Below are positions 8,449 to 17,109 of a stretch of DNA of 64,000 nucleotides, piece after piece (positions within the stretch are counted from its first letter, which is position 1; each line of letters starts with the position of its first letter). The position numbers and the translations under genes were made by a program. The notes beneath the pieces are model-generated. The model searched no databases. It was not told the DNA's origin and worked only from the letters and a program-made list of their open reading frames with translations. The stretch is from Bifidobacterium olomucense (lineage in GTDB: Bacteria; Actinomycetota; Actinomycetes; Actinomycetales; Bifidobacteriaceae), in assembly GCF_012932375.1 (NCBI RefSeq), contig NZ_JAAIIG010000010.1, positions 29,366 to 93,365 of the forward strand. The letters are read 5' to 3'.

Positions 8449-8682
8449 ATGCTTGCACAGGCTGTGGAACACCTCATCAAGAACATCGTCGATTTTCCGG
8501 ATGATGTTTCCGTCAAGTCTCACGAGAACGCGCGCGGCGAACTGCTTCGCGTACGCGTGAACCCGGAGGACATTGGCCGCGTGATCGGCCGTGGAGGCCG
8601 CACCGCCAATGCGATTCGTACTGTGATTCAGGCGCTGTCTGATCATAAGGTACGCGTCGATATCATGGACGTCCGTCGATAA
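8449..8682 (+). CDS. khpA: KH-domain RNA-binding protein
   Basis: A 77-residue single KH-domain protein. The nucleic-acid-binding loop is IGRVIGRGGRTANAIRTV (GxxG motif) around residues 43-60. The small stand-alone KH proteins between rpsP and rimM correspond to KhpA/YlqC, an RNA-binding protein that in other Gram-positives pairs with KhpB and influences cell division. It starts 18 bp after rpsP with AGAAAGG upstream, so it is translated from the same transcript. Confidence 0.93.
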   Translation: MLAQAVEHLIKNIVDFPDDVSVKSHENARGELLRVRVNPEDIGRVIGRGGRTANAIRTVIQALSDHKVRVDIMDVRR

Positions 8683-8697
8683 GGGATAATTCGCAGC

Positions 8698-9312
8698 ATG
8701 GCACAGCAAGACATGCACGACGACCCTCAGCAGCTTGAGTTGCTGAGGGTCGCTCGTATTGGTAAGGCACAAGGCTTGAAGGGCGAGGTCACCGTTCGCC
8801 TGTTTACCGACGATCCGGAGTGGCGTTTCGAGCCCGGCTCGGTGCTCTATGAGCAGGACGGCGAGACCGAATACATCGTCGAGAACTCCCGCACGTTCAA
8901 GGACCGTTGGATCATCAAGTTTGAAGGCACCGACGACCGTAACGCCGCGGAAGCGTTGAACGGCATCGAACTGTACGGTGAAGCCGACGATCCAGATGAG
9001 ATGCTGGAGGCCGACGAATGGTATCCGAAAGATCTCATCGGGCTTGAGGCTCGTATGGCCGAGGATAATGGACTGGGACTTCCGTCCGGTCAGGTGGTCG
9101 GCAAGGTGGTCGATGTGGTTGACTCCCCCGCCCAGTCGTTGCTGAAGATTCGTTTGACCGAGCCGGTAGTGACTGGTCAGAATGCAAAGGGCGAGGATGT
9201 GGTCGAGAAAACCGCACTCGTACCGTTCGTGGAACAGCTGGTACCGGAGATTGATTTGGATGGGCAATACCTGGCGCTCGATCCGCCCGGTGGTTTGATT
9301 CCCGGATTGTAA
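8698..9312 (+). CDS. rimM: ribosome maturation factor RimM
   Basis: A 204-residue 16S rRNA-processing/30S assembly factor that binds S19 in the head of the 30S subunit. The N-terminal domain starts with LRVARIGKAQGLKGEVTVRLFTDDP, the classic RimM signature. The C-terminal PRC-barrel contains EWYPKDLIGLEA and GKVVDVVDSPAQSLLKI, and the end LVPFVEQLVPEIDLDGQYLALDPPGGLIPGL matches the family. It lies 15 bp after khpA. The usual next genes (trmD, rplS) are not in the window; a hairpin follows directly. Confidence 0.95.
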   Translation: MAQQDMHDDPQQLELLRVARIGKAQGLKGEVTVRLFTDDPEWRFEPGSVLYEQDGETEYIVENSRTFKDRWIIKFEGTDDRNAAEALNGIELYGEADDPDEMLEADEWYPKDLIGLEARMAEDNGLGLPSGQVVGKVVDVVDSPAQSLLKIRLTEPVVTGQNAKGEDVVEKTALVPFVEQLVPEIDLDGQYLALDPPGGLIPGL

Positions 9313-9327
9313 AATATATCGTCGTTC

Positions 9328-9375
9328 ATGAAGGAGCGTCGGAGGTGATTAAAGTCACGTCCGACGCTCTTTCAT
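9328..9375 (+). terminator. hairpin after rimM
   Basis: Arms ATGAAGGAGCGTCGGA (9328-9343) and TCCGACGCTCTTTCAT (9360-9375) pair with one mismatch. The T-run is weak, but the position directly after the operon supports a terminator. Confidence 0.7.
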
Positions 9376-9424
9376 ATCTCATCGGTTTATCTACGGTTCT
9401 CCGTCTTTTTTAGCTTTCGCCTTT

Positions 9425-9467
9425 GCGAATATGTACCGCTGCCACGTCGTCAGTGGTACATATTCAG
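9425..9467. repeat. 43-bp palindrome family, copy 1
   Basis: Starts GCGAATATGTACC and ends with GGTACATATTC. Outer arms pair perfectly over 11 bp (GAATATGTACC). It belongs to a group of three in the rimM/aldo-keto reductase gap. Confidence 0.85.
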
Positions 9468-9536
9468 GGGAACCCCTCACGGGAGGTGGTTCCTCGTTTA
9501 GGAGTGGCTCCCGGCAGGGGGATGGCCTCTCCTCAC

Positions 9537-9579
9537 GCGAATATGTACCACTTACTGTGAGTCAGTGGTACATATTCAA
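9537..9579. repeat. 43-bp palindrome family, copy 2
   Basis: GCGAATATGTACCACT pairs with AGTGGTACATATTC. The core CTGTGAGTCAGTGG is shared with copy 3. Confidence 0.85.
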
Positions 9580-9597
9580 AGGAACGGTTCCTCCCTC

Positions 9598-9640
9598 GCG
9601 AATATGTATCTCTCACTGTGAGTCAGTGGTACATATTCGC
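9598..9640. repeat. 43-bp palindrome family, copy 3
   Basis: GCGAATATGTA pairs perfectly with TACATATTCGC. The stem continues outward (CCCTC / GAGGA), so this copy could form the longest hairpin of the three. Confidence 0.88.
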
Positions 9641-9681
9641 GAGGAGGGGGGGCGAAGTGGGGAGCCGACGCGAGGGGGAGT

Positions 9682-9727
9682 CAGCGACGAGACGACGGAA
9701 TGACGAAACAACGAGACGACGAGACGA
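9682..9727. repeat. degenerate ACGAGACGA repeats next to the reductase stop
   Basis: Irregular tandem reiteration of ACGAGACG/ACGAAACA just downstream of the minus-strand reductase gene. Nothing else is visible here. Confidence 0.5.
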
Positions 9728-10594
9728 TCAGCCGAGCTTGGCAAGCTCCTCGGGGCTGAGCTCAAGCTGATCAGCCTTCAGGGAATCAAGGATGGTCTCA
9801 GGGCGATGAGCACCCGGAATCACGAACATGTGATCGCCCTTGGCGAGCTCCCACGCCAATACCACCTGCTGGTAGCTCACGCCGTGAGCGGCGGCCACTT
9901 CGCGGAACGGGTCGAACTTGGACTCGTCATAGGGGTGACGGTAGCCGCCGAGCGGGCTCCAGCACACGAAGGCGAGGCCGAGTTTGGCGCAGTAATCAAG
10001 CGTATCCTGCGTCTCCAGATGAATCGGCGAATACTGGTTCTGCACGGCCACCAGCTTGTCGCCCAAAATCGAGCGGGCGATGTCGATCTGTTCAATCGAA
10101 GCGTTGGAGACACCGGCGACCTGAGCCACACCCTGATCCAGCAGCGCCTTGATGCCTTCGATCGACTCGTTGTACGGCACTTCCGGGTCGTGACGGTGCA
10201 GATACAGCAAGTCGATGGTGTCCACGCCGAGGGCCAGAGCAGACTGCTTGCCGTATTCGATTAAGTGTTCAGGCTTGCCATCGCGCGGCCAGAGCGGCTC
10301 GCCGTGCTCACCCCACGTACGGCGCAATCCCACCTTGGTGGCCACGGTCACTTCGTCTTTCGGCCCCTTCCAGCTGGCCAGGGCCTCACGCACCAGTTTT
10401 TCACCGGTCTGTTCCTCTTCGCCCGGCGTGTAGTAGGCCCATGCGGTATCGATATGGCGGCATCCGGCATCCAACGAAGCGTGAAGGGTTTCGATGCCGA
10501 TATCATGACCGCGATTGTTCTCGATGGTCAGCGGCATTTCGCCGTGGCCGATGGCGGTGGTAGAGAACGGACCAAGATTGCGGAACAGTGCCAT
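9728..10594 (-). CDS. aldo/keto reductase
   Basis: A 288-residue NAD(P)H-dependent aldo/keto reductase of the (beta/alpha)8 fold. The catalytic tetrad is visible: Asp in CRHIDTAWAYY, Tyr in the same segment, Lys in VATKVGLRR, and His in LLYLHRHDPEVPY. The cofactor region near VQNQYSPIHL, CWSPLGG and the C-terminal VIPGAHRPETILDSL are typical. Cytoplasmic; the natural carbonyl substrate is unknown. The start at 10594 has AAAGGAG at good spacing. It is a single gene, preceded upstream by the DUF2207 gene in the same direction with a 180-bp gap that can hold its own promoter. Confidence 0.92.
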   Translation of the reverse strand: MALFRNLGPFSTTAIGHGEMPLTIENNRGHDIGIETLHASLDAGCRHIDTAWAYYTPGEEEQTGEKLVREALASWKGPKDEVTVATKVGLRRTWGEHGEPLWPRDGKPEHLIEYGKQSALALGVDTIDLLYLHRHDPEVPYNESIEGIKALLDQGVAQVAGVSNASIEQIDIARSILGDKLVAVQNQYSPIHLETQDTLDYCAKLGLAFVCWSPLGGYRHPYDESKFDPFREVAAAHGVSYQQVVLAWELAKGDHMFVIPGAHRPETILDSLKADQLELSPEELAKLG

Positions 10595-10776
10595 AATGGC
10601 TCCTTTGCTGTGTATGTACTTATGTTGTTGGCCGGGTTATCAACACTTCCACTGGCCACTATAAGCCGTTTCGCTGTTCCATCGCAGTCGAGCCGCACAA
10701 TGTGTGGTGAATTGCGTCACGATCGTCCGTCACGATTACCCATCATCAACCCATCATCAACCCAGCTGCCGCACAT

Positions 10777-13071
10777 TTAGCGTCCGCCGAACGAGCCGCC
10801 GCCAGAGCCGCCGGACGATCCACCAAAACCGCCGCCGGAGAAGCCGCCGCTGGAACCGTCCGACGAGCTGGGAGCGGCAGCACTGATAGTGGATGTGATG
10901 TCTGCGAAACCGGAGGAAAGCTGGGAGCCGAGATCGCTGAAGCTCAGGCTCGGCACATAGGAGGAACCGCCGAACATCGAGTTCGCGCCGAATTGGCCGG
11001 CGAGACCACCACCGACGTTCTGCGTACTGCCCTGCGCGCCATAACCATAGCGGGCATCGTCATTCCAGCTATGCGAACGATAGGACCAGTAGAGCGTGGA
11101 ATCGGAAGCGTTGTCGTCGAGCCAGCGCGGGTCGGCGACCTGCGGATACGCCTTGGCCAGTTCGGCGGCCACGCGGTCGCTGATGCCAAATGCGGCGGCG
11201 TACACCATATACCAATCCCACATGGCCAAATCAGCGGTACCGCGATCGGTGAAACTGGAGAAATCCTGCATGTAATGCTTGAGCCCCAAGCATTTGCCGG
11301 CGATTTCCTGGCCTTGTTCGGTCAGCTCGTGCGTCGCGCCGGCCAGAGCACAAAACAGGCCGACAAGGATTAGCGGTAGCCCAAGAATAATGCCGACTGC
11401 CGCATATCCAATATCCGTGTTGCCAATCATGGACCCATAGCCGATCACGGCGGCAAACGCACCGGCGGTAATCGACTGCCATCTACGCGAGCGCGAGGCG
11501 TTCAGTCGTGCATATTCAATGTCGCAAGCGCCTGTGAACTTGCCGAGCTCCACATAACCGTCTTCCCAATCCTTGCAGGCCTGTTTCATCTGACCGAAGT
11601 CGAATACCGGGGATCCCACACGCTCGGATATCACAATCAAAAGGTTCAGCAGCGCGTTCTCGGATTCGCTTAAGCCCAACTGCTCGGCGTTCGGCACACC
11701 ATCGATGGCTGACGGCAGAATCACGATGGTGCTCGTGAATCGTGCGGCCCGGCGTCTGCCGGAATCCCCATCGATCATATGGCTCAGGCTCACCGGCGTG
11801 GCTTTGCTCATATCGATGCCGCGATACATATCTGCCGGCCCCGGATAGATGGCGACGGCCTTCTTGACGGCAAGCGACAGCATGGTTGCCGTAAGCTCAC
11901 GGTTCATTGGCCGCGAATGCTTCGGCGACTCCACTACATCGATGAGTCGTGCGGCCGAAGCCGGACTGATGCCAGGCTGGTCACGCCAATATTCGATAGG
12001 GCCGCGGTATTTTGTATTTTTATTGCTGGTGATGACGGCCGCGATTCCCCACGCACAGAAGATAAGGCCGAACAACACAATCGCAATCCATATGCCCAGC
12101 CGGATGCGGGCCATCGTGCGCTGCTTATCGCGCCACTGCTGCTCCTGCTGGTATTCGCTGTGTTTCAGTGTGTCCAGATGGTCACCGGACTGATAACGGG
12201 CCGCATTGATACCGGTGTCTTTCGGACCAGCTTTGAACGCGGCAACCACGTCCAGATAGTCGCCGGAACGCACGTTGTAGGCTTTGAATTTCAGGCTGCC
12301 GTCGGCGGCACGACTGGTTTCGGACGTGCGTTCGGTGTGCAGCCACGCCCACGACGTGTCTGCGGTGATGCTGTCGGGGAAGTGTACGGTGCCGCTGACC
12401 GTGCCGATCGGCACCGCATTGGACTTGCCAAGCGGCTCCCATTGGAAGCTGGCGATGTCATCCCACTGGGCGGCCACATTGTGCATGGTGAACGACACGT
12501 CGAATTTCATGGAGTCGGCCGAGACGGTTGCCGGGATATTCCAACCGATTTCCACGGTTTTGCTGGCGGCGTCGGTGCCGTATGCGGTAACATCCAAGGC
12601 ATCCGTGCCGGGCGTGTAGGGGCGAGCGGCGTTCGTACCGCCGGTCACATCCGCGATATACCAATGGTCGGCGTAATCGGAATCCCATATGGCGTCACTT
12701 GCCACAGCGTCCGGCAGTTTCGGTTCGCTTTGCTGCTGGTACGTGACGCCTTCGGTCACGTTGCGCACGGTAATGTCACTGATATCGGTGAGATTGCCGG
12801 TACGCAACGTGTACTGCTGATACAACTGCTTCCATGGCTTGGTGTCGCCGTTATCGTCGTCGCGTTTCAGCAGCTTCATGTCGATATGCTGCGTGACCTT
12901 GAGGTCGCCTCCGCGGGTGATGGTGGCGTCATAGTCAAGCGTGCGATAGCTCAGGTCCTCGCCGGTGACAGCCACGGTAATCATACCCATCGCATACATC
13001 GTGAATACGCCGCCAACGAGCAATGTGATAGCCATACTGAAGATAGTGGCTCGAATCAGTCTCTTTCTCAT
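10777..13071 (-). CDS. DUF2207 membrane protein with Gly/Ser-rich C-terminus
   Basis: A 764-residue predicted membrane protein. An N-terminal hydrophobic segment (IFSMAITLLVGGVFTMYAMGM) precedes a large extracytoplasmic beta-rich region (DUF2207 type, about residues 40-320). A transmembrane helix follows near residue 330 (IWIAIVLFGLIFCAWGIAAVI), then a cytoplasmic region, two more helices around residues 540-585, and a C-terminal tail of Ser/Gly repeats (GGFSGGGFGG style). Such tails are typical for this family. It lies 66 bp downstream of the lemA-type gene in the same direction, a pairing common in Actinobacteria and Firmicutes; the biochemical role is not known. The start ATG 13071 is followed directly by the basic n-region MRKRLIR. 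Confidence 0.85.
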   Translation of the reverse strand: MRKRLIRATIFSMAITLLVGGVFTMYAMGMITVAVTGEDLSYRTLDYDATITRGGDLKVTQHIDMKLLKRDDDNGDTKPWKQLYQQYTLRTGNLTDISDITVRNVTEGVTYQQQSEPKLPDAVASDAIWDSDYADHWYIADVTGGTNAARPYTPGTDALDVTAYGTDAASKTVEIGWNIPATVSADSMKFDVSFTMHNVAAQWDDIASFQWEPLGKSNAVPIGTVSGTVHFPDSITADTSWAWLHTERTSETSRAADGSLKFKAYNVRSGDYLDVVAAFKAGPKDTGINAARYQSGDHLDTLKHSEYQQEQQWRDKQRTMARIRLGIWIAIVLFGLIFCAWGIAAVITSNKNTKYRGPIEYWRDQPGISPASAARLIDVVESPKHSRPMNRELTATMLSLAVKKAVAIYPGPADMYRGIDMSKATPVSLSHMIDGDSGRRRAARFTSTIVILPSAIDGVPNAEQLGLSESENALLNLLIVISERVGSPVFDFGQMKQACKDWEDGYVELGKFTGACDIEYARLNASRSRRWQSITAGAFAAVIGYGSMIGNTDIGYAAVGIILGLPLILVGLFCALAGATHELTEQGQEIAGKCLGLKHYMQDFSSFTDRGTADLAMWDWYMVYAAAFGISDRVAAELAKAYPQVADPRWLDDNASDSTLYWSYRSHSWNDDARYGYGAQGSTQNVGGGLAGQFGANSMFGGSSYVPSLSFSDLGSQLSSGFADITSTISAAAPSSSDGSSGGFSGGGFGGSSGGSGGGSFGGR

Positions 13072-13137
13072 TGCTGTTTCCCCTCCCCCGGATTCCCCAG
13101 TGCAGCCGGCACCCAGACCTCTGCGAGGGTCTGATGC

Positions 13138-13716
13138 TTAGAATTTGACCTGCGGGGCTTGGCGATCGGCCACATCCGCCTCGAAGTACTGCGCCTGTTC
13201 AAAGTGGAACAGGCCGGCGATGATGTTGGTCGGCACGGTTTCGATGGCGGTGTTGAGCTTCAACACCACATCGTTGTAGAACTGACGCGCGTATGCGATC
13301 TTGTTCTCCAGTTCCTTGAGCTGGGCCTGCAGGTCCATAAAGTTCTGATTGGCCTGCAGCTGTGGGTAAGCCTCAGCGGTTGCCTGCAGGTTGAACAACG
13401 CTCGGGACAGCTGATTTTCCGCGGTGATACGTTGCGCTTGGGTGGCGTTGGGATTCTGCGCGGCCGCCACCACGCCGGCACGGGCTTGGGTCACTTGTGT
13501 CAGCACGTTCGACTCATGTCCTGCATATCCTTTGACGGTCTCCACCAGATTCGGAATCAGGTCGGCACGTTGCTTCAGCTGCACATCGATTTGCGCCCAG
13601 CCGTTCTTCACCCGGTTCCTTAACGCGACCAAACCGTTGTACGCACTGATCGCCCAACCGATCAGGCCCACGATCACGATCACAACGATGATTCCGATAA
13701 TGACCCCAACGCTCAT
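13138..13716 (-). CDS. LemA family protein
   Basis: A 192-residue protein with one N-terminal transmembrane helix ([21 protein letters not shown]) and the LemA helical bundle: [43 protein letters not shown], then [19 protein letters not shown] and [26 protein letters not shown]. The chosen start at 13716 has AAAGGGG upstream; the longer frame from 13752 adds residues with no family match. First gene of the lemA-DUF2207 pair. The molecular function of LemA proteins is unclear. Confidence 0.93.
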   Translation of the reverse strand: MSVGVIIGIIVVIVIVGLIGWAISAYNGLVALRNRVKNGWAQIDVQLKQRADLIPNLVETVKGYAGHESNVLTQVTQARAGVVAAAQNPNATQAQRITAENQLSRALFNLQATAEAYPQLQANQNFMDLQAQLKELENKIAYARQFYNDVVLKLNTAIETVPTNIIAGLFHFEQAQYFEADVADRQAPQVKF

Positions 13717-14097
13717 AACTGCCCCTTTGCCCACACGGCGTCCATTCCACACCTATTCTTTCATGCGCGAGCGCAAAAAGCGAGGAGGCCGAAGTGAACG
13801 TTGCGTGACGGCGCGCGATGTTCAGCAGTCCAGCGAACGTTCAGGAAGACTCCAGTCAAGTGCAACGTAGTTTGTCAGCGGCTATCAGCCCAGCACCAGC
13901 GGGCAATCAATTTCAGCCTCGATAGTTAGGGACAGAGGTCCCGCCTAGGCATGCCCAGAACGGAACCTGCACAACAACAAAAGCTCTGCCGAGTCGGATT
14001 CGCGCTTCCCTGGCTTTGTCTGAAGCAGCCAGCACCGCTTCAGGGCTCCTTACGGAACCCGGAAAGCATCCGACACAGACCCACCCAAGGACTCACT
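13717..14097. other. divergent promoter region lemA-like gene / ABC permease
   Basis: About 380 bp between two divergently transcribed units. It should carry promoters for both directions, but no convincing -35/-10 pair or palindrome was found. An open frame starting at 13951 extends the permease upstream but lacks membrane-protein character. Confidence 0.4.
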
Positions 14098-15864
14098 ATG
14101 TTTGTGTTGAACAACGCCTGGAAAACCGTGATACGGAACAAAGGCCGCAATATATTGATCGTGCTGATCGTAGCGATTATCGCCGCGGCAGCCACCATCG
14201 GACTCGCTATTCGCAACGCCGCCGGCACTGCGCGCGAAACCGGTCTCGCGAACACGTCCGTGACCGCCACCATCAGTGTGGATCGCAGCAAACTGATGGA
14301 GCAGGCGCGTGAAGCCTCGTCATCCTCCAGTTCGTCCGACTCCTCCTCTTCATCCACCGATGCCGCACCGGACTTCGATTCGATGCGCAGTGCGCTGGAC
14401 GACAGCAACCTTACGCTGGCCGACTACCAGAAGTATGAGAAGGCCTCCAGTGTTCCGGTCAGCTCGTATTACTCCGAAAGCACCGGCGTCTCCGGCACCG
14501 ATTCGTTCCAGCCGGTGGAGACCAGCACGGCAAATGCCGCGAACTCATCCGACTCCAGCTCCTCGTCATCGGATTCTTCGTCCGAGTCGTCCGGCTCCGG
14601 CTCTGGCTCCGGCCAGCAAGGTCCGGGCGACGGCCAAGGCCAAGGCGGCCAGGGTGGTGGCCCCGGCAATATGATGACCTCCGGCGACTTCACCCTGACC
14701 GGTTTCTCCTCGGACACCGCCATCGCCAACGCATCCAACGGCACATTCACCATGTCGAGCGGCGAAGTGTTCGGATACGGCGAGGACGACAACGGCAAGG
14801 TCATCATCTCCAAGACCCTGGCAGACTTCAACAACCTGTCCGTCGGCGACACCATCACCGTGACCAATCCGAGCGACACCTCGCTCACCTACACGCTGAC
14901 CATCTGCGGCATCTACGAGAACACCACGTCCAGCAACACGAACGCGATGGGTCCGATGGGCGGCACTTCGCAGGACGCCGACAACGCGATCTACACGTCT
15001 GTCTCCACGCTGAAATCGCTCGGTCTGGACTCCGACACCACCGCCAACGACGATAACGACGACACCACCACCCAGCTCAACTACACGTATGTGCTTTCCA
15101 GCGCCGACGACTACGAGACTTTCGCCTCCGACGTGAAGGCGGCCGGTCTGGACGATACGTACACCGTGCAGTCCGCCGATGTGGAACAGTACGAGTCCAG
15201 CCTCGTGCCGCTCGACAATCTGGCGAAGTTCGCACTGACCCTGCTGATCGTGGTGCTCGTGGTGGGTGCCGTGGTGCTGGTGGTGCTAAACCTGTTCAAT
15301 ATCCGCGAGCGCAAGTATGAGGTCGGCGTACTGACGGCCATCGGCGTGAAGAAGACCAAGGTGGCGGCACAGTTCGTCATCGAACTGCTGATTGTGACGA
15401 TGTGCGGCATCGCTCTTGGCGTGGCCGGCGGCGCGGTGGCTTCCGTACCGGTGTCCAACCAGCTGCTTGCCTCGCAGGTGTCCGCACAGGAATCCGAGGC
15501 GTCCAGCCAGCAGCAGCAGTTCGGTCGTGCGGCCGATATGGGCGGCGGACCGGGCGGTGAGCAGCAGTCCGACTCCAGCTCTTCGGATTCGTCCAGCTCG
15601 TCTTCCTCTGATTCCTCCTCCACAGACTCCAACTCCAACTCCGACTCCAATGCAGGCAATACTGCCCAGCCTTCACAACAAGGCGGACCGGGCGGCATGA
15701 GGCAAGCCGTCGATTACGTCAGTGAAATCAACGCCACCGTGAATCTCGCAGTGGTCGGCCAGCTGATTCTTATCGGACTCGGCCTGACACTGATCTCCGC
15801 ACTGGTCGGCATCGTGTTCGTAATGCGTTACGAACCGCTGCAGATCCTCGCCGATCGCTCGTAA
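14098..15864 (+). CDS. ABC transporter permease (FtsX/MacB type) with Ser/Asp-rich linkers
   Basis: 588 residues. The N-terminal MFVLNNAWKTVIRNKGRNILIVLIVAIIAAAATIG is the amphipathic segment plus first helix of MacB-type permeases. A large extracytoplasmic region (about residues 45-375) contains two low-complexity Ser/Asp/Gly stretches. The FtsX domain has helices near ALTLLIVVLVVGAVVLVVLNLF and LLIVTMCGIALGVAGG, then a second Ser/Asp-rich insert, and the last helix VVGQLILIGLGLTLISALVGIVFVMRYEPLQILADRS. The chosen ATG follows CCAAGGA. The ATPase gene is 58 bp downstream, so together they form an exporter or signal-type ABC complex. Substrate unknown. Confidence 0.88.
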   Translation: MFVLNNAWKTVIRNKGRNILIVLIVAIIAAAATIGLAIRNAAGTARETGLANTSVTATISVDRSKLMEQAREASSSSSSSDSSSSSTDAAPDFDSMRSALDDSNLTLADYQKYEKASSVPVSSYYSESTGVSGTDSFQPVETSTANAANSSDSSSSSSDSSSESSGSGSGSGQQGPGDGQGQGGQGGGPGNMMTSGDFTLTGFSSDTAIANASNGTFTMSSGEVFGYGEDDNGKVIISKTLADFNNLSVGDTITVTNPSDTSLTYTLTICGIYENTTSSNTNAMGPMGGTSQDADNAIYTSVSTLKSLGLDSDTTANDDNDDTTTQLNYTYVLSSADDYETFASDVKAAGLDDTYTVQSADVEQYESSLVPLDNLAKFALTLLIVVLVVGAVVLVVLNLFNIRERKYEVGVLTAIGVKKTKVAAQFVIELLIVTMCGIALGVAGGAVASVPVSNQLLASQVSAQESEASSQQQQFGRAADMGGGPGGEQQSDSSSSDSSSSSSSDSSSTDSNSNSDSNAGNTAQPSQQGGPGGMRQAVDYVSEINATVNLAVVGQLILIGLGLTLISALVGIVFVMRYEPLQILADRS

Positions 15865-15922
15865 TACATCCGCTCTCTTTGTCACGGTGTAGATATCGCC
15901 ACACCGATTAAGGATTTTTATT

Positions 15923-16645
15923 ATGGATACTGCCGTTACAGCCACTGCAAACACTGCAAGCACCGCAAACACCACTACTGCCGCCAAGCCGGCGTTGGAA
16001 TTGGAGCACGTCTCCTACTCGTACACCAAGGGCGGCAAGCGCGTGCTTATCGACAAGAACTATGTGTTCCGCACCGGACGTGTCATCTCCATCACTGGAC
16101 CTTCCGGAGCCGGCAAAACCACGCTGCTTTCGCTGCTTTCCGGACTGACCACTCCGACCAAGGGTCGGGTGCTGCACAACGGCGAAGATTTGGCCAAAGC
16201 CGACCGCTACCGCTTCCGCAGTCATGACATCGGCGTGATCTTCCAGAGCTTCAATCTCTTGCCGGCGCTGACCGTGGCGGAGAACATCATCCTGTCCATG
16301 GACGCCTCCGGCAAAACCTTTGATCAGCCGAAGAAGGAAATCGCCGCCGAGCTTATCGAGAAGGTGCGCCTGCAGCCGGAGTATTTGAACGAGCGTATTC
16401 TGCACCTGTCCGGCGGCGAGCAGCAGCGTGTGGCGATTGCGCGCGCGTTGAGCTACGACCCGCAGATCATCTTGGCCGACGAGCCCACCGGCAATCTCGA
16501 TCTGGCCACGCAGGACGACATCATGGCGATTTTCAAGGATTTGGCGCATAACGAAGGCAAATGCGTGATTATCGTGACGCATAGCCCGGAAGTCGCCGCC
16601 CAGTCCGACGAAGTCTTCCAGCTCGCCCCGCTTCGCGAGCGGTGA
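15923..16645 (+). CDS. ABC transporter ATP-binding protein (MacB/LolD type)
   Basis: A 240-residue nucleotide-binding domain. Walker A GPSGAGKTT (about residues 58-66), Q-loop VIFQSFNLLPALTVAENI, signature LSGGEQQRVAIARAL (about 162), Walker B IILADEPTGNLD and the H-loop VIIVTHSPE. This class pairs with FtsX-type permeases, here the gene just upstream. An alanine/threonine-rich N-terminal leader of about 20 residues precedes the domain. AAGGATTTTTATT precedes the ATG. Confidence 0.95.
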   Translation: MDTAVTATANTASTANTTTAAKPALELEHVSYSYTKGGKRVLIDKNYVFRTGRVISITGPSGAGKTTLLSLLSGLTTPTKGRVLHNGEDLAKADRYRFRSHDIGVIFQSFNLLPALTVAENIILSMDASGKTFDQPKKEIAAELIEKVRLQPEYLNERILHLSGGEQQRVAIARALSYDPQIILADEPTGNLDLATQDDIMAIFKDLAHNEGKCVIIVTHSPEVAAQSDEVFQLAPLRER

Positions 16646-16687
16646 GCGGACAGCTTCCCCGCCCCGAGCGCAATTCGCCATTATGAC

Positions 16688-16773
16688 GCCGCACAATGCC
16701 TCGATTTTTTGCATTGTTGTGATTTGTGTACGCACTTTACGCAACAATGCAAAAAATAGTGACGTTGTGCGGC
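16688..16773. repeat. long interrupted inverted repeat (32-bp arms)
   Basis: Left arm 16688-16719 and right arm 16742-16773 pair over 9 bp (GCCGCACAA) and 16 bp (ATTTTTTGCATTGTTG), separated by a 7-bp unpaired block in each arm. The loop is 22 bp. It follows the ABC ATPase gene and may be a terminator or a small palindromic element. Confidence 0.8.
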
Positions 16774-16913
16774 GAACTATTTGGTGAGAATCGTTGGAAA
16801 TCCAGCATTCTTGTGCGAGCTCACTGCGAATACACCTGAAAACGACGCGCACAAAACCAACAAGGACCCCGTTTCTCTCCGTTGTGCGCAGTATTTCATC
16901 ACCGACGCCGAAA

Positions 16914-16959
16914 TACTAAAAAAGGACAGACCCGCAATAGGGCCTGTCCTTTTTTAGTA
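16914..16959. terminator. bidirectional terminator
   Basis: TACTAAAAAAGGACAGACCC pairs with GGGCCTGTCCTTTTTTAGTA with one mismatch and a 6-nt loop. It has A-run/T-run flanks suited to stopping transcription from both sides, between the ABC ATPase gene and the convergent pnp gene. Confidence 0.9.
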
Positions 16960-17041
16960 CATGCAGTTATTTCCAGCGGATGCCGTAATCACTGCGAAGG
17001 TCTTTCCGAAGACCTCAGTCCTCGAATGCCGAACCGTCAAG

Positions 17042-17064
17042 CGGGGAACCCAGTGGGTTCCCCG
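17042..17064 (-). terminator. hairpin downstream of pnp
   Basis: A perfect 10-bp stem CGGGGAACCC / GGGTTCCCCG with a 3-nt loop, 46 bp after the pnp stop. No clear T-run, so it may act as an mRNA 3' stabiliser or partial terminator. Confidence 0.6.
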
Positions 17065-17109
17065 TAGGTGAGGGGAGCGGCCATGCCGCGACGGATCCGT
17101 GAGAGGATC

